The position numbers and the translations under genes were made by a program. The notes beneath the pieces were generated by a model. The model was not told where the DNA came from. It worked only from the letters and a program-made list of their open reading frames with translations, and made no database searches. Shown here piece after piece: positions 1 to 4,638 of a DNA stretch of 6,355 nt. Positions within the stretch are counted from its first letter, which is position 1. Every line of letters begins with the position of its first letter. Source of the DNA: Spirochaetota bacterium (GTDB lineage Bacteria > Spirochaetota > Spirochaetia > Treponematales > Treponemataceae). The DNA lies in contig JAKJFV010000101.1 in assembly GCA_022704725.1 (NCBI GenBank), positions 1-6,355 on the forward strand, read 5' to 3'.

Positions 1-1008
1 TGCTTTTTTTCCGTTAATGAGAATATCAGTTCGAAAATTGTCTCCTTTCCTGCTTTTAGTAAAACAAACAGAAGAAGATACAGCATCTTCAAACTCGGTT
101 TTTGCACCTGTTAGTACAGAAACCCGGCCGCCGGGTATGAGTATGCGGTCGAATTCTTTGAGCATATTTTTATACAAGAGGCAAAGACCTTCTTTTGTAA
201 GAGAACTATCAAAACTGCCCCACGGAGGATCGGTTACAATCAGGTTAACACTGCTTTTTTCTATATGACTCAGGAGACCGGCATCGTATGCAGTAACGGT
301 AAACCGCTGTGCATCAGCAAACTCTTGTTTTAACTGCAAAGAACGTTGTGCATCAATATCATTTACATAAATGTGAGCGTCTGAATATAGCTCGGCAATC
401 TGCCGCGGAATTGATCCGGATCCTGCAAAGGGATCACAAATAACATAGTCTTCTTCTGAAGCATTTGAAGCATACAGCATAAGCCGTACTGTTTCCGGAC
501 GTAGTTCTCCCTTGTCATAGAGTTTCTCGGACGAACCTTTTTCGGTTAATTTAAGGGCAAAAAAACTTAGATTTTCCCGGCGTATAACCATATAAAATTC
601 AGTCTTTGCATTAAGCCTGTCGGGTGCTAATCCTGTAAGTTTTGTTATGGATTTTTCAACAGATGAGACAAGATTCTTATCTACTGAACAAAATTGATTT
701 TCTCTCGAAAAACGGAGGCGGTATGTTTTTTTACCATCCAGAAAGGGCGTTAAACGATTGTGTAAAGTAGAATAAGGGATTTGTCTGCACAAATCTGAAA
801 AAGAAACAGTATTGGTATTCCAGACTGATAAACACACATACAGGGTATTTATAAAGGGAAGATCTTCTTCTTTGAGTATGTCCGCACTTGAAAATAGAAC
901 AAGGGCGGATTCAACACGTTCAACGGATGCATCCGGTACGGCTTCTGTAATTAGAGAAGGAATTATTTTTTCAAAACCCGCGGAAAAGGCTCCTGCATAC
1001 AGAATCAT
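1..1008 (-). CDS. THUMP/UPF0020-type SAM-dependent RNA methyltransferase (3' end cut by window edge)
   Basis: The minus frame stays open from the ATG at 1008 to base 1, giving 336 residues with no stop, so the C-terminus lies outside the window. Residues about 60-155 fit a THUMP-like RNA-binding region. The catalytic domain follows: a GELRPETVRLML segment (168-178) typical of UPF0020 proteins, SAM-binding motif I CDPFAGSGSIP (191-201), an acidic loop NDID (216-219) and catalytic motif IV TDPPWG (259-264). The DPPW tetrad is typical of amino-methylating enzymes, so N2-methylguanosine in rRNA or tRNA (RlmL/TrmN/Trm14-like) is the likely product; the exact target cannot be told. The visible end, ILINGKKA, resembles the final strand of the family, so probably only a few residues are missing. 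The start is 8 bp after the plsC stop and has no clear Shine-Dalgarno; an in-frame TGA at 1045-1047 excludes a longer N-terminus. Translation probably depends on coupling to plsC. Confidence 0.88.
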   Translation of the reverse strand, partial: MILYAGAFSAGFEKIIPSLITEAVPDASVERVESALVLFSSADILKEEDLPFINTLYVCLSVWNTNTVSFSDLCRQIPYSTLHNRLTPFLDGKKTYRLRFSRENQFCSVDKNLVSSVEKSITKLTGLAPDRLNAKTEFYMVIRRENLSFFALKLTEKGSSEKLYDKGELRPETVRLMLYASNASEEDYVICDPFAGSGSIPRQIAELYSDAHIYVNDIDAQRSLQLKQEFADAQRFTVTAYDAGLLSHIEKSSVNLIVTDPPWGSFDSSLTKEGLCLLYKNMLKEFDRILIPGGRVSVLTGAKTEFEDAVSSSVCFTKSRKGDNFRTDILINGKKA

Positions 1009-1016
1009 AGAATTAT

Positions 1017-1694
1017 TTATGCATCCCGCAAATTGGGGGTGAAGTCAAGATTTTCCAAAGCATAATGTCCCCGCTGTTCTTCGGGCAGCAGAACAGCAAT
1101 GCGGCTCATAAGCTGTGTTGTAAGTTTCTGCCGTAAAGCCGAATCAAGTTTTTCGCCGTTGGTTTCTATATAAAAAGGCTTTCCAACATGAAATTTAAAA
1201 GCAGTTCTTCTAAACTTTTTAAGGTTGGTATAGAATTTCTCCCCTCCGGTATGTACCAGCGGATATATTGGAACATTATTATGTACTGCCAATAGCACAG
1301 CTCCGGCATGGCCGCGCTGCAGTATGCCGGTTTTACTTCGAGTTCCCTCAGGCGCCATAATTAAAATGCCTTCATTTTTAAAAACCTGCTCTGCTGCACT
1401 AAAGGCCGAAAAATCTGCAGTACCTCTTTTTATAGGTATTGCATGCCAGATGCCTGCTAAAAAACGTAAAAAAGGATTTTTCCATGTCTCCGTTTTGATC
1501 AATGAATGTACAATGCGGGGCTGCATACAGGTATAGATCAGCGGAACTTCTAAAAAGTTGACATGATTCGTAACAAAGAGACAGGGACCTTTTTCGGGCA
1601 GTCTTGAAATTTCAGATTTATCAACCTTACAAAGAATACTAAGAACAATATAAATAAACCCTGTAACAGTAAAATGAATAAACCGTTTTATCAT
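1017..1694 (-). CDS. plsC: 1-acyl-sn-glycerol-3-phosphate acyltransferase (PlsC family)
   Basis: This 225-residue protein is a normal length for a short bacterial PlsC. The family transfers an acyl chain to the sn-2 position of lysophosphatidic acid to make phosphatidic acid at the inner face of the cytoplasmic membrane. A hydrophobic N-terminal stretch (about 6-22) could dip into the membrane. The acyltransferase blocks are in order: block I TNHVNFLEVP (42-51), block II IPIKRG (86-91), block III APEGTRS (114-120) and block IV VPIYPLV (141-147). Block I reads H44-X4-E49 where most members have HX4D, a conservative change at the charge-relay acid. The start is fixed by a 4-bp ATGA overlap with the stop of the lipid kinase and an AAAGG at 1702-1706, 7 nt upstream. 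The RNA methyltransferase gene follows 8 bp after its TAA. The family is certain; acyl donor (acyl-ACP, acyl-CoA or acyl-phosphate) and exact acceptor are inferred. Confidence 0.9.
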   Translation of the reverse strand: MIKRFIHFTVTGFIYIVLSILCKVDKSEISRLPEKGPCLFVTNHVNFLEVPLIYTCMQPRIVHSLIKTETWKNPFLRFLAGIWHAIPIKRGTADFSAFSAAEQVFKNEGILIMAPEGTRSKTGILQRGHAGAVLLAVHNNVPIYPLVHTGGEKFYTNLKKFRRTAFKFHVGKPFYIETNGEKLDSALRQKLTTQLMSRIAVLLPEEQRGHYALENLDFTPNLRDA

Positions 1695-2668
1695 GCATCA
1701 GCCTTTGCAGTAACTGCAAGGGGAGAAGGTAATCCGGGCTTTGTAAAAATACGAAGCGCAGACGGTACGCATTCAATAAAAAGATGTGTTCCGTCGGTAC
1801 AAACAGTCTCACCATCAGCATGGCAGACAAGCCCTCCGTTGGGAGCTGTTATTTCATACGAAAAAGACCGGGCTGTCTTCATTAAAGGAGAATAAATCTG
1901 AGATCCGCGAAAATACTTAAAAAGCAGTCTAATCATCTGAAGCCGGGTGAGCGCCTGGACAGTCATACAAAGATCCAGTTTGCCGTCGGAAATATCGGAC
2001 TCGGGAGCCATATAGAATAAACCGCCCATACGCCTTCCGTTTAAAATTGAAATTTGAGTAAATTCGTATTCTTCGGTTTTACCGTTATACGAAATTATTG
2101 ATTTGGAAGAATTATTAAATACTTTAAAGGTGTCGACAACACCTGCAAGGTAGCTCATGGCGCCATGTAAATTTGTATGTTTTGCAGCGTTAAGACCTAC
2201 TACCGTATCGAACCCGATGCCGATGCCGATGCCGTTTGCAAAGTATTTCCCTTCGGGGTAAAACCCGCCGGTTATACGGCCTACATCAAGGGCTCTTGTT
2301 GTATTATCAGCAATTATTCTGCAGGCTTCTCCAATATCTTTTGGAACACCTGCCCCGTAAGAAAAATCATTGCCCCGCCCTACTGGAATTACCGCGAAAT
2401 CGGGACATTTTCCACCGCTTGTTTTCCTATACGCCATGATTCCATTGATCGCTTCATTGCAGGTACCGTCCCCTCCTGCAACTGCAATAACGGGAAATTT
2501 GTCACAGTTCTGCTGTGCAATCTCCTGTGCATGACCGACTCTCTCTGTCTGAAAAAGTTCATATATAATGCCTAAGCTTTCGAATTGTTTTCGAATAACC
2601 GGTAAATATTTTTCTGCATGACCCTTTCCGGCAACAGGATTAAATATAAGTGCAACTTTTTTTTCCAT
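1691..2668 (-). CDS. Diacylglycerol kinase-family lipid kinase (YegS/DgkB/BmrU-like)
   Basis: This 325-residue protein has the usual length of a soluble bacterial lipid kinase with a diacylglycerol kinase catalytic domain. Visible motifs are NPVAGKG (10-16), the nucleotide-binding AGGDGTCNEAI (64-74), PVGRGNDF (95-102), the glycine-rich NGIGIGIGFD (145-154), SDGKLDL (227-233) and HADGE (283-287). Members phosphorylate diacylglycerol or a related lipid with ATP, giving phosphatidic acid when diacylglycerol is the substrate. No transmembrane helix is seen, in keeping with the peripheral DgkB/YegS type rather than the small integral DgkA. The ATG at 2668 is preceded by GAAGGA at 2679-2684 with a 10-nt spacer. 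It is the first gene of the operon with plsC and the RNA methyltransferase, and its TGA overlaps the plsC ATG. The region for GIGIGIG carries a hexanucleotide tandem repeat. Lipid substrate is not determinable from sequence. Confidence 0.92.
   Translation of the reverse strand: MEKKVALIFNPVAGKGHAEKYLPVIRKQFESLGIIYELFQTERVGHAQEIAQQNCDKFPVIAVAGGDGTCNEAINGIMAYRKTSGGKCPDFAVIPVGRGNDFSYGAGVPKDIGEACRIIADNTTRALDVGRITGGFYPEGKYFANGIGIGIGFDTVVGLNAAKHTNLHGAMSYLAGVVDTFKVFNNSSKSIISYNGKTEEYEFTQISILNGRRMGGLFYMAPESDISDGKLDLCMTVQALTRLQMIRLLFKYFRGSQIYSPLMKTARSFSYEITAPNGGLVCHADGETVCTDGTHLFIECVPSALRIFTKPGLPSPLAVTAKADA
2214..2234. repeat. Hexanucleotide tandem repeat inside the lipid kinase gene
   Basis: CCGATG is repeated three times and followed by CCG (3.5 perfect copies, 21 bp). 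On the coding strand it gives the GIGIGIG of residues 146-152. Loss or gain of a unit would stay in frame. Confidence 0.85.
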
Positions 2669-2678
2669 ACTAGTTCAA

Positions 2679-2684
2679 TCCTTC
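2679..2684 (-). promoter_or_regulatory. Ribosome-binding site of the lipid kinase gene
   Basis: GAAGGA on the minus strand lies 10 nt before the ATG at 2668. The spacer is slightly long but the match to the anti-Shine-Dalgarno is good and supports this start. Confidence 0.6.
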
Positions 2685-2732
2685 TGCATTCCAGCAATGT
2701 ATATTAGATATTTACTGTACGCAATGAAGTAA

Positions 2733-2761
2733 ATTATACATCAAATATACAGGATTTTCCA
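2733..2761 (-). promoter_or_regulatory. Predicted sigma-70 promoter of the lipid kinase-plsC-methyltransferase operon
   Basis: On the minus strand a perfect -10 box TATAAT (2733-2738) lies 17 bp after a weak -35 TGGAAA (2756-2761, four of six matches). A start near 2726 would give a 5' leader of about 58 nt before the lipid kinase ATG. It sits between the terminator of the GGGtGRT unit and the first gene of the lipid operon, where an independent promoter is expected. No riboswitch-like structure is evident in the leader. Confidence 0.55.
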
Positions 2762-2791
2762 TCAGGGCATGACATTTTCAATATTTTTGTT

Positions 2792-2826
2792 ATAAAAAAA
2801 CCGGTACTCCTTAAGAATACCGGTTT
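2792..2826 (-). terminator. Rho-independent terminator after the GGGtGRT gene
   Basis: A perfect 9-bp inverted repeat, AAACCGGTA (2798-2806) and TACCGGTTT (2818-2826), encloses an 11-nt loop. On the minus strand the stem is followed by a run of T residues (seven counting the three paired ones). It begins 20 bp after the stop of the GGGtGRT gene and separates that operon from the lipid operon downstream. Confidence 0.9.
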
Positions 2827-2845
2827 CACATTACTTCAAGGGTAA

Positions 2846-3847
2846 TTATTTGTTCATAGCTTCTGATATTGCTACAGCTACAGAAACTGATGCGCCTACC
2901 ATCGGGTTGTTGCCCATACCAATAAGTCCCATCATTTCTACGTGTGCAGGAACAGAAGAAGAACCTGCAAACTGTGCATCTGAGTGCATGCGTCCCATGG
3001 TGTCGGTCATACCGTAAGAAGCAGGACCTGCTGCCATGTTATCGGGGTGGAGAGTACGTCCTGTTCCGCCGCCAGAAGCTACAGAGAAGTATTTTTTACC
3101 CTGTTCGATGCATTCTTTTTTGTAGGTACCTGCAACAGGATGCTGGAAACGGGTAGGATTGGTTGAGTTACCGGTAATGGAAACATCAACACCTTCCTGA
3201 TGCATAATTGCAACGCCTTCGCGTACATCGTCTGCACCGTAGCACTTTACAGCAGCTCTTTCACCGTTTGAATAGGGAATTTCTTTAACGATAGTTAATT
3301 TTCCGGAAAAATAGTCAAACTGTGTCTGAACATAGGTAAAACCGTTAATGCGGCTGATAATCTGAGCAGCATCTTTTCCAAGACCGTTAAGAATAACGCG
3401 GAGAGGAGTCTTGCGTGCGCGGTTAGCTGAACGTGCAATACCGATCGCGCCTTCTGCAGCGGCAAAAGATTCGTGACCTGCAAGGAAAGCAAAACATTTT
3501 GATTCGTCAGAAAGAAGCATTGCTGCAAGGTTTCCGTGTCCGACACCTACTTTGCGGTCGTCTGCAACAGAGCCGGGAATACAGAAAGCCTGTAAACCTT
3601 CACCAAGTGTTTTAGCTACTTCTACAGCGGTTTTTTCACCTTTTTTAATTGCCATTGCAGCGCCTACAACGTAGGCCCATTTTGCGTTTTCAAAGCAGAT
3701 CGGCTGAACACCTTCTACAAGCTTAAGAACATCAACGCCCTTGTCTTCACAGATTTTTTTACATTCTTCGATGGTGTTAATACCATATTTTTTTATTGCC
3801 GCAAGAACTTGTTTTTCACGGCGTGCATAGCTTTCAAATAATGCCAT
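2846..3847 (-). CDS. GGGtGRT-family protein, function unknown, paired with a NifU-like scaffold
   Basis: The product has 333 residues and carries the family signature GGGTGRT at 259-265, inside SVASGGGTGRTLHPDN. Members are about this size and occur mostly in anaerobic bacteria; I know of no established biochemical role. No signal peptide or membrane helix is seen, so it is probably cytoplasmic. Seven cysteines (29, 33, 51, 89, 118, 202, 246) are scattered. The C-terminal part is unusual: eight methionines between 271 and 316, with H288 and H302, in a Gly/Ala/Ser-rich background. I chose the ATG at 3847: AAGGAG lies 7 nt upstream, and the product begins MALFESYARREK. An upstream in-frame ATG at 3871 would overlap the preceding gene by 20 bp and add eight residues that look non-native. 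The gene starts 4 bp after the stop of the NifU-like gene and is followed by a strong terminator. A joint role in metal-cluster or cofactor handling is inference from the pairing. Confidence 0.9.
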   Translation of the reverse strand: MALFESYARREKQVLAAIKKYGINTIEECKKICEDKGVDVLKLVEGVQPICFENAKWAYVVGAAMAIKKGEKTAVEVAKTLGEGLQAFCIPGSVADDRKVGVGHGNLAAMLLSDESKCFAFLAGHESFAAAEGAIGIARSANRARKTPLRVILNGLGKDAAQIISRINGFTYVQTQFDYFSGKLTIVKEIPYSNGERAAVKCYGADDVREGVAIMHQEGVDVSITGNSTNPTRFQHPVAGTYKKECIEQGKKYFSVASGGGTGRTLHPDNMAAGPASYGMTDTMGRMHSDAQFAGSSSVPAHVEMMGLIGMGNNPMVGASVSVAVAISEAMNK

Positions 3848-3851
3848 TGTA

Positions 3852-4553
3852 TTACTCCTTGCGGGGATCAATAAGTTTTACTGCACCCTGATCTTCAGTT
3901 GTGCGTCCGTAAGAACCGCGTGCTTTTTCCATTGCAGTTGCAGGATCTTCTCCCTTTTTTATTGCATCCATCATTCTTCCAAAGTTAAGAAACTTGTACC
4001 CAATAATTGCACCGTCTTTGTCTACAGCGACTTTTTCGACATATCCTTCTGCCATTTCAAGATAGCGGGGACCCTTCTTGGCAGTTGCAAACATCGTTCC
4101 AACCTGTGATCGCAAGCCCTTTCCAAGGTCCTCCAAAGAAGCACCTACTACAAGACCCTCTTCCGAGAAGGCAGACTGTGTGCGCCCGTATACGATTTGG
4201 AGAAAAAGCTCACGCATTGCCGTATTAATCGCATCGCAAACAAGGTCGGTGTTTAATGCTTCAAGAAGTGTTTTTCCAATGAGAATTTCACAAGCCATTG
4301 CAGCTGAGTGTGTCATACCTGAGCAACCGAGTGTTTCTACTAAAGCTTCTTGAATAATACCTTCTTTAACGTTTAAAGTAAGTTTGCAAGCACCCTGCTG
4401 GGGAGCGCACCAACCCACACCGTGTGTAAAACCGGAAATATCTTTAACTTCCTTAACCTGAACCCATTTTCCCTCTTGAGGAATAGGAGCAGGTCCGTGA
4501 TAGGCGGCCTTTGCCAAGGGACACATATGTTCCACTTCTGCCGAATAAACCAT
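3852..4553 (-). CDS. NifU/IscU-like iron-sulfur scaffold-type protein, GGGtGRT partner
   Basis: The product has 233 residues. Residues about 45-110 resemble the IscU/NifU N-terminal fold: GACKLTLNVKEGIIQEA (54-70) followed by LGCSGMTHSAAMACEILIGK (75-94) parallels the scaffold pattern around its second cluster cysteine, here C77. C49 or C56 could stand for the first ligand. The usual third ligand, expected near the helix YGRTQSAFSEEG (122-133), is not visible, so cluster binding may use C11, C88 or C106 or need a partner. About 80 C-terminal residues (150-233) extend beyond a standard scaffold domain. The protein is likely cytoplasmic. The ATG at 4553 has CAGGAG at 4560-4565 with a 6-nt spacer. 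It is the first gene of a two-gene operon, with a 4-bp gap to the GGGtGRT gene. Scaffold function is inferred from family; this branch may act specifically with the GGGtGRT protein rather than in general Fe-S assembly. Confidence 0.85.
   Translation of the reverse strand: MVYSAEVEHMCPLAKAAYHGPAPIPQEGKWVQVKEVKDISGFTHGVGWCAPQQGACKLTLNVKEGIIQEALVETLGCSGMTHSAAMACEILIGKTLLEALNTDLVCDAINTAMRELFLQIVYGRTQSAFSEEGLVVGASLEDLGKGLRSQVGTMFATAKKGPRYLEMAEGYVEKVAVDKDGAIIGYKFLNFGRMMDAIKKGEDPATAMEKARGSYGRTTEDQGAVKLIDPRKE
3855..3860 (-). promoter_or_regulatory. Ribosome-binding site that fixes the start of the GGGtGRT gene
   Basis: AAGGAG on the minus strand, 7 nt before the ATG at 3847, lies just before the TAA of the NifU-like gene (3852-3854), within its last codons. 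This favours 3847 over the upstream in-frame ATG at 3871 and suggests that the two genes are translationally coupled. Confidence 0.85.
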
Positions 4554-4559
4554 TTTGGT

Positions 4560-4565
4560 CTCCTG
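4560..4565 (-). promoter_or_regulatory. Ribosome-binding site of the NifU-like gene
   Basis: CAGGAG on the minus strand lies 6 nt before the ATG at 4553, a strong match at normal spacing. It supports this start codon. Confidence 0.8.
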
Positions 4566-4580
4566 AAATTAGAGTAGATT

Positions 4581-4598
4581 TAGCCGGAAAATCGGCTA
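4581..4598 (-). promoter_or_regulatory. Inverted repeat in the leader of the NifU-like/GGGtGRT operon
   Basis: A perfect 6-bp inverted repeat, TAGCCG and CGGCTA, flanks a 6-nt loop and is GC-rich against a very AT-rich background. No T-run follows on either strand, so it does not look like an intrinsic terminator for the HD-GYP gene. It lies just after the predicted transcription start of the operon, so it could be a repressor operator or a 5' stem-loop in the mRNA. The sequence alone does not decide. Confidence 0.4.
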
Positions 4599-4609
4599 TC
4601 GTATATAAA

Positions 4610-4638
4610 AGTATAATAAATAATATATAAATAATCTA
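4610..4638 (-). promoter_or_regulatory. Possible promoter of the NifU-like/GGGtGRT operon
   Basis: On the minus strand a TATACT box (4610-4615, five of six matches) lies 17 bp after a poor -35 TAGATT (4633-4638), which overlaps the stop codon of the HD-GYP gene. Initiation near 4603 would place the inverted repeat at the very 5' end of the transcript and leave a leader of about 50 nt. The whole stretch is A/T-only for over 30 bp, so a chance match is possible. Confidence 0.35.

Noticed and set aside
17..268. A plus-strand frame at the left edge.
   Set aside because: It is antisense to the catalytic part of the RNA methyltransferase, whose motifs (TDPPWG and others) are intact in the minus frame.
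812..1042. A plus-strand frame opposite the methyltransferase N-terminus.
   Set aside because: It is antisense to the methyltransferase N-terminus, carries no protein motif, and no promoter is visible for it.
1674..1895. A plus-strand frame across the kinase/plsC junction.
   Set aside because: It is antisense to two clearly conserved genes and its composition follows from their codons.
2177..2575. A 132-codon plus-strand reading frame.
   Set aside because: It lies wholly antisense to the lipid kinase gene, has no ribosome-binding site, and its protein shows no recognisable domain.
2669..2845. A small gene or riboswitch between the GGGtGRT and lipid kinase genes.
   Set aside because: No frame with a ribosome-binding site is present, and apart from the terminator no stable nested hairpins are visible; it is explained by terminator, promoter and leader.
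4581..4598. The inverted repeat as an intrinsic terminator of the HD-GYP gene.
   Set aside because: The stem is only 6 bp and is not followed by a run of T on the minus strand.
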